64,000 nt of DNA from Myceligenerans salitolerans (GTDB taxonomy: Bacteria > Actinomycetota > Actinomycetes > Actinomycetales > Cellulomonadaceae). Location of the stretch: positions 199,383-263,382 of the forward strand of contig NZ_JAFMPK010000048.1 of assembly GCF_017349295.1 (NCBI RefSeq), given 5' to 3'. Positions 40,394 to 50,094 of this stretch are shown here, one piece after another (within the stretch, counting starts at the first letter, position 1; the number at the start of each line of letters is the position of its first letter). Under the pieces are notes generated by a model that ran no database searches, had not been told where the DNA came from, and saw nothing but the letters and a program-made list of their open reading frames with translations. A program made the position numbers and the translations under genes.

Positions 40394-42859
40394 TCAGGAT
40401 TTCGCGACGGTCGCGGTGACCCAGCGGCGATCCGCCGTCGTCACCTCGTGCGTCGCGCCGGTCACGCGTACCGTCCGGCGGGCGCCGGTCACCGCGTGGC
40501 CGTTGCCCGAGCCCGCGTCGCCTTCCACCGGTGCGGGCGAGCCGGCCGACCGGCCCTCGCCGTTCGACGCCTTGGCGTCGTCGGTGTCCGCGATGCCCTC
40601 GGCGACCACCCTGACGACGCTGTCACCCGCGCTGGCGCCCACCCACACCTCGACGTCGCCGGGTTCGACGATCCGTGTCAGCTTCCGGTCCGAGAACGCG
40701 AACCGCTGCGTCGGCACGTCGAACGTCACGGTCGCCGTCTCCCCGGGTGCGAGCGTCACCCGCTCGTAGCCCAGGAGCTGCACCGTGGGCCGAGCGACCG
40801 ACGCCACCACGTCGTGGCCGTAGAGCTGCACGACGTCGGCCCCGGGGACCTTCCCCGTGTTGGTGACACGGACGACGGCGCGGAACGACGCGCCCGCCGC
40901 GACCTCGGCGTCCACCGCGACGAGCTCCCGCGCGAAGGTCGTGTAGGACAGGCCGAACCCGAAGGGCCGCGCAGGCGTCGGGTCGGTGCTCGTGACCTCC
41001 GACGGACCACCCAGGATGGGGTGCTGGTAGGCGTACGGCTGCGACCCGGAGCTCCGTGGAACCGACACGGGGAGACGACCGGACGGATTGACCCTTCCGG
41101 ACACCACCCGGGCGACGGCGGTGCCGCCCTCCTCCCCGGGAAAGAACGCCTGCAGCACGGCCGCCGGGCGCGGTCCGGTGCCGTCGAGCGCCCAGCCGAT
41201 CGCGTACGGGCGCCCGGTCAGCAGCACCATGACGACGGGCCGGCCCGTCGCGCTGATGGCCTCGACCAGCTCACGCTGCACGCCGGGCAGTTCGAGCGAC
41301 TCGCTGTCGTTGCCCTCCCCCACCGTTCCGCGGCCGAAGAGGCCCGCCTGGTCGCCGACCACCACGACGGCGACGTCCGCGGCCTCGGCGGCGGCGACCG
41401 CGTCCGCGAAGCCGGAGGTGTCGGACCCCTCGACCTCGCAGCCGGCCGTGTACGTCAGCTCGGCCCCGGAGAGTTCGCCACGCAGCGCCTCGACGACGGA
41501 CGGGATCTCGAAACCGATATCCACCTCGTCGTGGTGAGCGAGCACGTGGTTGGCGAAGGAGTAGCAGCCCATGAGGGCCTCCGGCCGGTCGGCGTTCGGC
41601 CCGATCACGGCGACCCGGCGTGGCGCCGTGCCGTCGGGCCGGAGCAGCGGCAGGACTCCGTCGTTCGACAGGAGCACCACGGACTCCTCCGCGAGCCGGC
41701 GGGCGATGTCGCGGTGCCCCGGCGGGTCGAGATCGATTTCCGTGGGCGGGTCGCCCTCGAAGGCGTCGGGGTCGAGGAGGCCCAGCTCCTCCTTCTGTGC
41801 CAGGACCCGCAGCACGGCACGGTCCACGTACGCCTCGTCGTACTCGCCCGAGCGGATCCGCTCGGCGAGCGGTGCGAGGAAGGCGTCACCCGAGGGCAGC
41901 TCCACGTCGATTCCCGCGGTGAGAGCCTGGGCGGCGGCGTCACCACGGTCCACGGCGACGGCGTGCATCACGGTCAGGAACGCCACGGCGAAGTAGTCGG
42001 AGACGACGACGCCCGTGAATCCCCACTCCTCGCGCAGCAGCGTCGTGAAGTAGTCCTCGTTCGCGGCCACCGGCACACCGTCGACGTCCGTGTAGGAGTT
42101 CATGACCGACCGCACGCCACCGTCCAGCACCGCCATCTCGAACGGCGGCAGATAGGTGTCGGCGATCTCCCGGGGCCCCGCGCTCACGGGGGCGTGGTTG
42201 CGGCCGGCCTTGGATCCCGAGTAGCCCACGAAGTGCTTCAGCGTGGCGTGCACACCCGCGTCCTGCAGACCACGGACGTACGACGTGCCGATGGTGCCCA
42301 CCACGTACGGGTCCTCGGCGATGCACTCGTCGACCCGCCCCCACCGGGGGTCGCGGACGACGTCGAGCACGGGCGCCAGCCCCTGGTGGACGCCGAGCGC
42401 GGACATGGAGGTACCGATCGCCCGGCCCATCTCCTCCACCAGCCCCGGATCGAACGACGCGCCCCAGGCCAGCGGTGTGGGAAACGTCGCGGCCTGCCAG
42501 GCGGCGAGACCGGTGAGGCACTCCTCGTGGACGATGGCCGGGATGCCGAGCCGGGTCTCCCGCTTCAGGCGACGCTGCTCCTCCCACAGCCACGCGGCGC
42601 GCTCCGCGGGGTCGACCGGCCGGGTGCCGTACACGCGCGTGTAGTGCCCCAGGCCGTGCTTGGTGACCTCGGCGAGCTCGCCGGACGCCCGTCCCCCACC
42701 CATCTCACCCTGCATGGGCGCGACGACGTTACCGCCCTGGTCCAGCCAGTACCCGACGATCTGGGCCAGCTTCTCCTCGAGGGTCATCCGCGCGAGCAGG
42801 TCGTGCACGCGCTCCGACACCTCGGGCATCGCCGGCAGGGCAACTTCGAGATCCGTCAT
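40394..42859 (-). CDS. GH3 beta-glycosidase (beta-glucosidase/xylosidase)
   Basis: An 821-residue cytoplasmic glycosidase with no signal peptide. Domains are a GH3 TIM barrel (~10-330), the alpha/beta sandwich (~390-590) and a C-terminal fibronectin-III-like module (~640-760). GVVVSDYFAV holds the nucleophile Asp; KHFVGYSGSKAGRNHAPV and DPRWGRVDE are conserved barrel motifs. It should split beta-linked oligosaccharides imported by the adjoining ABC transporter. AAAGGA lies 8 bp before the ATG. It is the last gene of the binding-protein/permease operon and ends at two hairpins. Whether it prefers glucosides or xylosides cannot be told here. Confidence 0.93.
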   Translation of the reverse strand: MTDLEVALPAMPEVSERVHDLLARMTLEEKLAQIVGYWLDQGGNVVAPMQGEMGGGRASGELAEVTKHGLGHYTRVYGTRPVDPAERAAWLWEEQRRLKRETRLGIPAIVHEECLTGLAAWQAATFPTPLAWGASFDPGLVEEMGRAIGTSMSALGVHQGLAPVLDVVRDPRWGRVDECIAEDPYVVGTIGTSYVRGLQDAGVHATLKHFVGYSGSKAGRNHAPVSAGPREIADTYLPPFEMAVLDGGVRSVMNSYTDVDGVPVAANEDYFTTLLREEWGFTGVVVSDYFAVAFLTVMHAVAVDRGDAAAQALTAGIDVELPSGDAFLAPLAERIRSGEYDEAYVDRAVLRVLAQKEELGLLDPDAFEGDPPTEIDLDPPGHRDIARRLAEESVVLLSNDGVLPLLRPDGTAPRRVAVIGPNADRPEALMGCYSFANHVLAHHDEVDIGFEIPSVVEALRGELSGAELTYTAGCEVEGSDTSGFADAVAAAEAADVAVVVVGDQAGLFGRGTVGEGNDSESLELPGVQRELVEAISATGRPVVMVLLTGRPYAIGWALDGTGPRPAAVLQAFFPGEEGGTAVARVVSGRVNPSGRLPVSVPRSSGSQPYAYQHPILGGPSEVTSTDPTPARPFGFGLSYTTFARELVAVDAEVAAGASFRAVVRVTNTGKVPGADVVQLYGHDVVASVARPTVQLLGYERVTLAPGETATVTFDVPTQRFAFSDRKLTRIVEPGDVEVWVGASAGDSVVRVVAEGIADTDDAKASNGEGRSAGSPAPVEGDAGSGNGHAVTGARRTVRVTGATHEVTTADRRWVTATVAKS

Positions 42860-42916
42860 CGGACCGTCCTTTCTGAAAAAGCTGGGTGCTGTCCGCGCTT
42901 CGCGACTCGGCCGTCG

Positions 42917-43798
42917 TCAGCCCTTCACGGCACCCTGGAGTCCGTTGACGATCCGCTTCTGCATCGCCAGGAAGAAGATGAGCGCGGGAATCATCGCGAG
43001 GGAGGTGAAGGCGAAGACGCCCGCGGTGTCGGAGGCGTGCTCCGACGAGAAGTCCGCGACGCCGAGGGGCAAGGTCTTCATGTCGCCCTGCAGCAGGAGC
43101 AGCGGCAGGAGATACGCGTTCCACGACCCGACGAAGGCGAGCACGCCGACAGTGACCATCCCCGGCCCGGACAGCGGGATGAGGATCCGCCAGAAGAAGC
43201 CGATCCGGCTCGTGCCGTCGAGCATGGCGGCCTCCTCCAGTTCCTTGGGCAGGGCCATGAGGAACGGCCGCAGGATCACCACGGTCATCGGCAGCGCGAA
43301 CGCGGCCTGCGGCAGCGCGACGCCGATCCAGGTGTTGCCGAGCTGGAGGTTCTGCGTGATGAGGATGAACAGCGGCACGATCGCGACGGTGGCCGGGAAC
43401 AGCAGGCCGATCACGAACACCATGAACAGTCCTTCGCGGCCCTTGAACTCGTAGCGAGCCAGGGGGTAGGCGGCCATGACGCCGAACACCACCACGACCG
43501 CCGTCGTGATCAGCGAGACGCCCGTGGAGTTCCACGTGTACTGCCAGAACGTCGGGTTGGTCAGCACGCCGATGTAGTTGTCCAGCACCCAGGGCTCGGG
43601 CAGGCCGGCGGGTGTCCGGGCAAGCTGGGCGTTGGTGCGGAACCCGCCCAGCACCCCGTAGATGACGGGCCCGAGCGTGATCGCGACGACCACCAGCGCG
43701 ATGCCGTACACGACCACGTTCGTCGGGCGGAAGGCTCCCGGACGCCGCTGCCGCGTCGTGGGTGCCAGAGAGAGATCGTTCATCGCCTGAGCGCTCAT
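42917..43798 (-). CDS. Sugar ABC transporter permease (MalG type)
   Basis: A 293-residue inner-membrane protein with six membrane segments and the permease signature EEAAMLDGTSRIGFFWRILI (the EAA loop that docks the ATPase). It pairs with the upstream MalF-type permease. No ATP-binding subunit is encoded nearby, so the transporter probably uses a shared MsiK-type ATPase, as is usual for actinobacterial sugar importers. GGGAGG precedes the ATG by 8 bp and the gap to the upstream gene is 3 bp. Confidence 0.94.
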   Translation of the reverse strand: MSAQAMNDLSLAPTTRQRRPGAFRPTNVVVYGIALVVVAITLGPVIYGVLGGFRTNAQLARTPAGLPEPWVLDNYIGVLTNPTFWQYTWNSTGVSLITTAVVVVFGVMAAYPLARYEFKGREGLFMVFVIGLLFPATVAIVPLFILITQNLQLGNTWIGVALPQAAFALPMTVVILRPFLMALPKELEEAAMLDGTSRIGFFWRILIPLSGPGMVTVGVLAFVGSWNAYLLPLLLLQGDMKTLPLGVADFSSEHASDTAGVFAFTSLAMIPALIFFLAMQKRIVNGLQGAVKG

Positions 43799-43801
43799 CG
43801 G

Positions 43802-44833
43802 TCACTTCCTCCCGGTCTCGGGCCGCGTGTCACGGCGCAGGATCAACTGCTGATAGAGCACCGCCATGAACAGCGCGATGACGAACAGCACCACGGAGGC
43901 GGCACCGGCGATCCCGAAGTTGCTCCGCTGGGTTCCCTCGTTGACCAGGAACGTGGCCATGGTGCTCGTGGCGTTCGCGGGTCCGCCGCGGGTCAGGATC
44001 CACACCATGTCGAACAGCTGGAGCGACCCGATCATCGACAGGAAGCCCCAGGTGCGCAGGGTGGGGCCGAGCAGCGGGATCGTGATCTTGCGCTGCACCT
44101 GCCACCACGTCGCGCCGTCGAGCTGCGCCGCCTCGTACAGTTCCTCGGGCACGCCCTGCAGGCCGGCGAGGAAGAGGATCACGGCCAGGCCGAGGTACTT
44201 CCAGGTGAGCACCACCATGACGGTCCCCAGGGCGAGGTCCGTGTCACCCAGCCAGCCCTGGTCCGGGCCTTCCAGCCCGACCGCACCGAGGATCGCGTCG
44301 ATGACGCCGTACTGCGGCTGCAGCAGCTGCAGCCAGATCACGCCGGCGACCACCTCGGCGAGCACGTACGGCACGAAGATGATCGTGCGCAGCGCGCTCT
44401 GCCCCCACATCCGGCGGTTCAGGAGCAGCGCGATCGCCAGGCCCAGGGGGAGCTGGATCAGGATCGACAGGAAGACGATCACCAGGTTGTGGACCACCGC
44501 GCCGGTGAACACGTCGCTCGTCAGCACGGACACGTAGTTCTGGAGACCGACGAAGTCGACGAGCGGCCCGATCCCCTTCCACCTGAAGAGCGACATCTGC
44601 ACGGCCGTCGCGATCGGCACGATCACGAACAGCCCGAAGAGCGCCAGGGCGGGCGCCACGAAGAAGAAGATCTCGAGGCGCTTGCGCAGTTGCGAGTTCA
44701 TCCCGCGGCGTCCGCCCCGCGCAGAGGCCGCCGGCCGCACCTGCGAGGTGCGGCCGGCGGCGCCCTGCACGGGCGACGTCGCAGGCGAGGCGGCCACGTC
44801 CGACGTGGTCACGTCGTCTGCCACGTCACTCAC
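43802..44833 (-). CDS. Sugar ABC transporter permease (MalF type)
   Basis: A 343-residue membrane protein with a 60-residue Ala/Arg-rich N-terminus, six membrane segments and the EAA loop ELYEAAQLDGATWWQVQRKI. It forms the channel with the MalG-type protein. The GTG at 44833 overlaps the binding-protein stop by 4 bp (GTGA); an alternative ATG at 44701 would remove the N-terminal extension. Confidence 0.93.
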   Translation of the reverse strand: MSDVADDVTTSDVAASPATSPVQGAAGRTSQVRPAASARGGRRGMNSQLRKRLEIFFFVAPALALFGLFVIVPIATAVQMSLFRWKGIGPLVDFVGLQNYVSVLTSDVFTGAVVHNLVIVFLSILIQLPLGLAIALLLNRRMWGQSALRTIIFVPYVLAEVVAGVIWLQLLQPQYGVIDAILGAVGLEGPDQGWLGDTDLALGTVMVVLTWKYLGLAVILFLAGLQGVPEELYEAAQLDGATWWQVQRKITIPLLGPTLRTWGFLSMIGSLQLFDMVWILTRGGPANATSTMATFLVNEGTQRSNFGIAGAASVVLFVIALFMAVLYQQLILRRDTRPETGRK

Positions 44834-46137
44834 TCCGACTCGGCTGCCGACTGGATCGCGTCGACGATGTCCTGAGGACCGGCCTCACCGGCGAACATGA
44901 GACCGATCGCGTCGTTCATCGCGCCACCCACGGACTGCCCCAGGCGGGTGTCCAGGTAGAGCTGGGTGTTGCCACCACCGTCCCGGACGGGGATGAGCTG
45001 AGCCAGCGCCTCGTCGGCGACGTGGTCCGTCGCCGCCGGGTTGGTCGGCAGGCCCATGTCGCGCTCGGCGAAGCCCTGCTGCGCCTCGTCGGACAGGAGG
45101 AACTTGGCGAAGTCGACCGCGGCGTCGGGCGCACCCGCCGACACGGACCAGGCGTCACCGCCACCCATCTGGTCGGCCGGGTCGCCGGCCTGGCCCTCGA
45201 AGGTCGGGAACGCGAACCAGCCGAGGAAGTCCGGCACCTGCTCGTCCTCGGTCAGACCGCCGGCCACGCCGGGCTCCCAGTGCCCGGCCAGCTCCATGGC
45301 CACCTTCTCGGTCGCCAGGAGACCGGAGGCCGACGTCGGCCCCTCCTGCGCGCCCGTGGCGAGGAAGCCCTTGTTGAACGGGTCCTTCGCGATGATGTCC
45401 TCGACGTTCTCACCCGCCTTGATGAAGCACGGGTCGGAGTAGTCCTTGTTCTCGATCGCGCTCTCGACGGTCTCGAACGGGCACTCGCGGACCACGGAGT
45501 AGTACCAGTAGTGCGCCGCGGGCCACAGGTCCTTGGCACCGACGGAGATCGGCGTGATCCCGGCGGCGTCGAGCTTCTCGACGTACCCGTAGAACTCCTC
45601 GATGGTGGGGCTCGGGCTGACCTCGTCGATCCCTGCCTCCGCGAAGAGGTCCTGGTTGTACCAGAAGCCGACGATGCCCATCGAGTAGGGCAGCGCGTAA
45701 ACCTTTTCGTCAACCGTGTACTGGCCCGTGAAGGCAGAGATCTTCGAGATCTCGTCCGCGGCGTCCTCCGTGAGGTCGCGGACCACACCGGTCTCGACCT
45801 CGGTCTGCAGCTCGCCGCCACCGCGGCTCATGTAGACGTCCGGAATCTGCTCGTCGTTGCCGGACTGGAACGCTGCCTGCAACTTGGTCAGCATGTCCTC
45901 GTGCTGCATCGCACTCACCTCGACCGTGACACCGGTCTCGGCCTCGAAGTCGGCGGCGAGCTGGTCGTAGTACTCCTTGCCCTCACCGGTGTTCGAGTTG
46001 TGCCACCAGGTGATGGTGTCGGCGTCGGCGTCGGTACTGCCGCCACCACCACCGCCTTGGCCGGCACAGGCGGCCGCGAGCAACGCGACGGCCGAGCCCA
46101 GCGCGATCACGGCCGCGCTTCGCTTCGTCCTCGTCAT
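44830..46137 (-). CDS. Sugar-binding lipoprotein of ABC transporter
   Basis: A 435-residue extracytoplasmic binding protein. A lipoprotein signal ends in the lipobox LLAAAC (Cys24), followed by a Gly/Ser linker and a two-lobed family-1 solute-binding fold (ADTITWWHNSNTGEGKEYYD, PYSMGIVGFWYNQDLFAEAG, LSDEAQQGFAERDMGLPTN). It should capture beta-linked oligosaccharides for the two permeases. The ATG at 46137 has AAGGGG 8 bp upstream. It is the first gene of the operon and faces the LacI regulator gene across a palindrome-rich gap. Confidence 0.94.
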   Translation of the reverse strand: MTRTKRSAAVIALGSAVALLAAACAGQGGGGGGSTDADADTITWWHNSNTGEGKEYYDQLAADFEAETGVTVEVSAMQHEDMLTKLQAAFQSGNDEQIPDVYMSRGGGELQTEVETGVVRDLTEDAADEISKISAFTGQYTVDEKVYALPYSMGIVGFWYNQDLFAEAGIDEVSPSPTIEEFYGYVEKLDAAGITPISVGAKDLWPAAHYWYYSVVRECPFETVESAIENKDYSDPCFIKAGENVEDIIAKDPFNKGFLATGAQEGPTSASGLLATEKVAMELAGHWEPGVAGGLTEDEQVPDFLGWFAFPTFEGQAGDPADQMGGGDAWSVSAGAPDAAVDFAKFLLSDEAQQGFAERDMGLPTNPAATDHVADEALAQLIPVRDGGGNTQLYLDTRLGQSVGGAMNDAIGLMFAGEAGPQDIVDAIQSAAESE

Positions 46138-46231
46138 GGTTCTGAACCCCTTGGTCTTCTTCGACGGAGTCGACAGGAAGTATCTGTCAGCGACGACAGT
46201 GGCACGTGACACAGTGGTTGGTCAAACGTTG

Positions 46232-46249
46232 TCGATATCGATTTCGAAA
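46232..46249. promoter_or_regulatory. Candidate LacI operators
   Basis: Two adjoining palindromes, TCGATATCGA (46232-46241) and TTTCGAAA (46242-46249), both with a central CG or AT dyad, between the divergent LacI gene and transporter operon. The second has the central CG preferred by LacI-family proteins. Confidence 0.5.
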
Positions 46250-46287
46250 CAACCGAACCTGGGCGCGTGGCATCCCCGTAGTCAAGG

Positions 46288-46293
46288 TAGTGT
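46288..46293 (+). promoter_or_regulatory. -10 box for leaderless LacI-family gene
   Basis: TAGTGT ends 7 nt before the GTG at 46301; no ribosome site is present. Confidence 0.5.
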
Positions 46294-46300
46294 CTCCTTC

Positions 46301-47452
46301 GTGCAGAGCGGTGCGAATTTTCCCGGTAGAACCGGGACGGAAGACGGCGACGAGGTGGGGGCGACGACGTCGTCGCCCCAGGTCCCGCCGTCGGACGACC
46401 AGCCCCAGGCCGGCCCTGAGGGCGCCGCCGTCCGGGTCGGCCGCGTGACGATCACCGACGTCGCGCGGGCCGCCGGCGTGTCCGTCGCGACGGTGTCCAA
46501 GGTGGTCAACGGACGCTACGGCGTGGCGCAGACGACGGCGAGCCGCGTCCTCGAGGTCGTCGACCAGCTCGGCTACGAGTCGTCGCTCGTCGCCCGGAGC
46601 CTCCGCCGCCGGCGCACGAACGTCATCGGCGTGCTCGTCGCCGAGTTCGAGCCCTTCAGCACGGAGCTGCTCAAGGCGATCTCCAAGGCCGTCGAGGGTA
46701 CCGGCTACGAACTGCTGGCCTACTCCGGCGGCGGTGACACCTCCGACCGCGTCGGCTGGGAGCGCCGCTCCCTGTCACGCCTCGGCGGCACGCTGATCGA
46801 CGGTGCCGTGATCGTCACGCCCACGGTCCAGGTCCCGACCGACGACGGCGTTCCCGTGGTCGCCATCGACCCGCACACCGGTCCCACCGGACCTGCCACC
46901 GTGGACTCCGACAGCCTCGCCGGGGCGCGCATGGCGACCGAACACCTCATCGGGCTCGGCCACACCCGCATCGGCCATCTCGGTGGACGCCGGGACCTGG
47001 AGTCCGCGCGGCTGCGCGAACTGGGATACCGCCAGGCGATGAGCGACGCCGGGCTCACGGTGGACCCGAGCCTGGTGCTCACCGGCGGGTACCGTCCCGA
47101 CCTGTCCGACCGGCCCACGCACGAGCTGCTCGACCGGCCCGACCGGCCGACCGCCGTCTTCGCCGCGAACGACCTGTCGGCGCTCCATGTCGTGGAGGTC
47201 GCCCGTGAGCTCGGCCTCCGGGTTCCGGAGGACCTCTCGGTGGTCGGGTACGACGACGTCCCGGAGGCCGCGGCCGCGCAGCCACCGCTGACCACCGTCG
47301 CCCAGCCGCTGCGGGACATGGGCGCGGAGGCGTTGCGCATGGTCATCTCCCTGATCGAGAGCGACGCGCCGCGCACCGGCCAGGGACACCACACGCGCCT
47401 GCCCACCCGCCTCGTGGAACGCGCCAGCACGGCGCCGCCGGCGACGGCCTGA
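46301..47452 (+). CDS. LacI-family sugar-responsive repressor
   Basis: A 383-residue regulator. A 48-residue disordered leader precedes the LacI helix-turn-helix (VTITDVARAAGVSVATVSKV) and hinge, then a periplasmic-binding-like effector domain (TNVIGVLVAEFEPFSTELLK, HLIGLGHTRIGHLGG, PEDLSVVGYDDVPEA). It probably represses the divergent transporter-GH3 operon and releases on binding an imported sugar. The leader is unusual; the GTG at 46445, directly before the HTH, would give a standard-length protein. I prefer 46301 because of the -10 box 7 nt upstream. Confidence 0.9.
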   Translation: MQSGANFPGRTGTEDGDEVGATTSSPQVPPSDDQPQAGPEGAAVRVGRVTITDVARAAGVSVATVSKVVNGRYGVAQTTASRVLEVVDQLGYESSLVARSLRRRRTNVIGVLVAEFEPFSTELLKAISKAVEGTGYELLAYSGGGDTSDRVGWERRSLSRLGGTLIDGAVIVTPTVQVPTDDGVPVVAIDPHTGPTGPATVDSDSLAGARMATEHLIGLGHTRIGHLGGRRDLESARLRELGYRQAMSDAGLTVDPSLVLTGGYRPDLSDRPTHELLDRPDRPTAVFAANDLSALHVVEVARELGLRVPEDLSVVGYDDVPEAAAAQPPLTTVAQPLRDMGAEALRMVISLIESDAPRTGQGHHTRLPTRLVERASTAPPATA

Positions 47453-47471
47453 TCTCCGGGCCGCACGCGTC

Positions 47472-47660
47472 TCACCGCCCGAACGGCACCAGCTCACCGA
47501 TGGTCGGCACGCCGCCGGGAAACTCCCCCGGCGCGTCGCGGAAGTCCGTCCCGGAAGGGTTCACCAGGATCATCGCCGCGATTCCGGCGAGGAGGACGAG
47601 GACGACGCGCAGGAGCATCCGCCGCGATCGCGGGCGAGCTCGTTGCTCGTGATGCAGCAC
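47472..47660 (-). CDS. Small membrane protein (62 aa)
   Basis: A 62-residue protein: a basic N-terminus (HHEQRARPRSRR), one membrane segment (MLLRVVLVLLAGIAAMILV) and a short outer tail with GTDFRDAPGEFPGG. Unknown function. The GTG at 47660 has GGGAGG 6 bp upstream; longer frames lack such a site. It lies between the convergent LacI gene and the second GH3 gene, downstream of the latter. Confidence 0.6.
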   Translation of the reverse strand: MLHHEQRARPRSRRMLLRVVLVLLAGIAAMILVNPSGTDFRDAPGEFPGGVPTIGELVPFGR

Positions 47661-47766
47661 GGTCAGCCTCCCAGGGGCAACACACGCGACGGCAGCGCTC
47701 ACCCGCACGACATCTCGGGCACGGCACTGTGCTCGGCGCACCGTAGCAACTCCGACCGGTCCCGCG

Positions 47767-50070
47767 TCAACGCGATCCGTGCCTGCGGCGCGCCGAGATC
47801 GATCCCAGGACCTTCGCGGCCGTTCGCCTGATCCGGCCCGCCGATCCGTCGGACAGCGCGATCAGCTCCGCGAGCTGCTTCTCGCTCACGCCGGCGTCCG
47901 GGACGAACGGCAACCGGCCCACCGGGGTCGCGAGCGCCATCTCCCGCACGTCCTCGTCCATGATCTCGAGCGCCCCGGCGATGAGCGGACCCACCATCGG
48001 GTCGGCGAGCGCCTCGCGCACCGTGGACTCCGCGGTGAGGGGGCGCGCGGCGTCGGTGCCGGGAAGCTGGACGTCGCCCGCGACGCGCAGGTCGCGGCTC
48101 GAGGCGCCGACCTCGACGCGCCACGTGCCGCCCTCGGTGATCCAGCCGTCCTCTCGTACGCTCCAGTGCGCCAGGTCGGACACGGGCACGGTCAGTTCGA
48201 CGCGGCGGGACGCGCCGGCCTCCAGCTCGACGACGTCGAACGCGGCGAGCACGCGTGGCGGACGCGCCACGGCCGAGGTGTCACGCCCGACGTAGCACTG
48301 CACCACCTCACGGCCGGGCACGTCACCCGTGTTGGCGACGGTCAGGGTCACCCGTAGCTCGTCCTCGGCGGCCGCGACGGTGAGGTCCGAGTAGCCGAAG
48401 GTGGTGTAGGACAGGCCGTGCCCGAACGGGAAGGTGACGTCGAGGTCGCGGGCGTCGTACCAGCGGTGGCCCACGAACACGCCTTCGGTGTAGCGCACGT
48501 GGAGGTCCTCGCCGGGGAAGTCGAGGTAGGACGGGTTGTCGGCGAGGCGATGCGGGATGGTCTCGGACAGCCGGCCGGACGGGTTGACGCGGCCGGTGAG
48601 CACGTCGGCGGTGGCGGGTCCGCCGGCCTGTCCCAGGAGCCAGCCCTCGACCAGTGCCGGAACGCGGTCCGCGAACGGGAGCCGGACGACGGAGCCGTTG
48701 GACAGCACGACGACGACGCGTGGGTTCACGTCGAGCACGGACTCGAGCAGGTCGACCTGGACGGCGGGCAGATCGATGTGGGTACGGTCGCGCCCCTCGG
48801 CCTCGGCGTCGCCTGGCAGGCCCGCGAAGAAGACCACGACGTCGGCGTCGCTCGCCTCGGCGACGGCCTCCGCCGCGAGCGCCGTGTCGTCGCCGGCCTC
48901 GCGCCCGAGAGCGTATCCGGGAGCGAACGAGAGGTCGGGGAAGTCCGCGGTCAGAGCGGTGAGGGCGTCGTCCAGCCGGGTGGGCACCACCTGGGACGAT
49001 CCCGCCCCCTGGTACCGGGGTGTGCGGGCGAGCTCGCCGACGACGGCGACCCGGGCGTCCTGGGCGAGCGGGAGCAACGGCACGGGGGCGTCCCCGCCGG
49101 GGCCGGCGACGGGCTCGTTGCGCAGGAGCACGATCGCGCGTGCGGCCGCCTCCCGTGCCAGCTCGTGGTGGTCGACGAGGTCCGTGGCGTCGGCCGGGGG
49201 CTGCGCTTCCCCGGCCCGCCGGGACAGGGCGACGACGCGTTCGGCCGCGCGGTCGACGTCCTCCTCGGTGAGTTCGCCGGATTTCACCGCGTCGACGAGC
49301 TGCCGGACGCGTGCCTCACCGGGCGCCGGCATCTCGAGGTCGAGTCCGGCGCGCAGCGCGGCAGGACGGTCGTGGACGGCGAGCCAGTCGGACAGGACGA
49401 GCCCGTCGAACCCCCATTCGCGGCGCAGCACGTCGGTGAGCAGACGCGGGTCCTCGCCGACGTAGGTGCCGTTGACGCGGTTGTAGGAGCTCATCACGGT
49501 CCAGGGCCGTGCCTCGGTGACCACGTGCTGGAACGGCCTCAGGTGGACCTCGCGGAGCGTGCGCTCGTCGATGTCGGCGGAGACGCGGAACCGCTCGGTC
49601 TCCTGGTCGTTGGCGGCGAAGTGCTTGACGCACGCGCCGACGCCGGCGGACTGGATGCCCCGCACGAGAGCGGCGGCGACGCGTCCGGCGTGCAACGGGT
49701 CCTCGGAGACGTACTCGAAGTTACGGCCGCAGAGCGGTGAGCGCTTGATGTTGACGCCAGGTCCGAGCACGACGCCGACGCCCCGCTCGGCCGCCTCGGC
49801 ACCGATCGCGGCGCCGACCCGCTCCGCCAGGCCGACGTCGAACGTGGCGCCCAGCGCCACCGCGGGCGGGAAGCAGGTGGCGGGATCGGCGCCGGAGATG
49901 GCGCCGTTCGCCGGGTCGAGCCGTCGCACGCCGTGCGGCCCGTCGGCGAGGAAGACGGCAGGCACCTCGGGCAGGTCCGCGGTGGTCCAGTACGACGCCC
50001 CACCGACGAGTCGAACCTTCTGCTCCAGGGTGAGGCGTCGGACGACGTCGGCTGGGGTGGCGGAAGTCAT
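47767..50070 (-). CDS. Second GH3 beta-glucosidase
   Basis: A 767-residue cytoplasmic GH3 enzyme with the usual order: TIM barrel (~10-270, FLADGPHGVRR, KHFAANDQETERF, nucleophile Asp in LVLSDWLAVHD), alpha/beta sandwich (~320-540), fibronectin-III-like module (~600-680), and a ~75-residue helical end (ALEIMDEDVREMALATPVGR). The catalytic acid/base region differs from the first GH3 protein, so the two likely take different beta-linked sugars. No signal peptide is seen. GATGAT stands 6 nt before the ATG, a possible leaderless start. The gene lies behind the LacI gene in the sugar-utilisation cluster. Confidence 0.93.
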   Translation of the reverse strand: MTSATPADVVRRLTLEQKVRLVGGASYWTTADLPEVPAVFLADGPHGVRRLDPANGAISGADPATCFPPAVALGATFDVGLAERVGAAIGAEAAERGVGVVLGPGVNIKRSPLCGRNFEYVSEDPLHAGRVAAALVRGIQSAGVGACVKHFAANDQETERFRVSADIDERTLREVHLRPFQHVVTEARPWTVMSSYNRVNGTYVGEDPRLLTDVLRREWGFDGLVLSDWLAVHDRPAALRAGLDLEMPAPGEARVRQLVDAVKSGELTEEDVDRAAERVVALSRRAGEAQPPADATDLVDHHELAREAAARAIVLLRNEPVAGPGGDAPVPLLPLAQDARVAVVGELARTPRYQGAGSSQVVPTRLDDALTALTADFPDLSFAPGYALGREAGDDTALAAEAVAEASDADVVVFFAGLPGDAEAEGRDRTHIDLPAVQVDLLESVLDVNPRVVVVLSNGSVVRLPFADRVPALVEGWLLGQAGGPATADVLTGRVNPSGRLSETIPHRLADNPSYLDFPGEDLHVRYTEGVFVGHRWYDARDLDVTFPFGHGLSYTTFGYSDLTVAAAEDELRVTLTVANTGDVPGREVVQCYVGRDTSAVARPPRVLAAFDVVELEAGASRRVELTVPVSDLAHWSVREDGWITEGGTWRVEVGASSRDLRVAGDVQLPGTDAARPLTAESTVREALADPMVGPLIAGALEIMDEDVREMALATPVGRLPFVPDAGVSEKQLAELIALSDGSAGRIRRTAAKVLGSISARRRHGSR

Positions 50071-50094
50071 GCCCGCATCATCGCACCCGTGGCG

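Noticed and set aside
40190..44875. A 1561-codon open frame on the plus strand
   Set aside because: It runs antisense across the GH3 gene and both permease genes. Its product is Arg/His/Gly-rich with no domain; such frames are expected opposite GC-rich genes.
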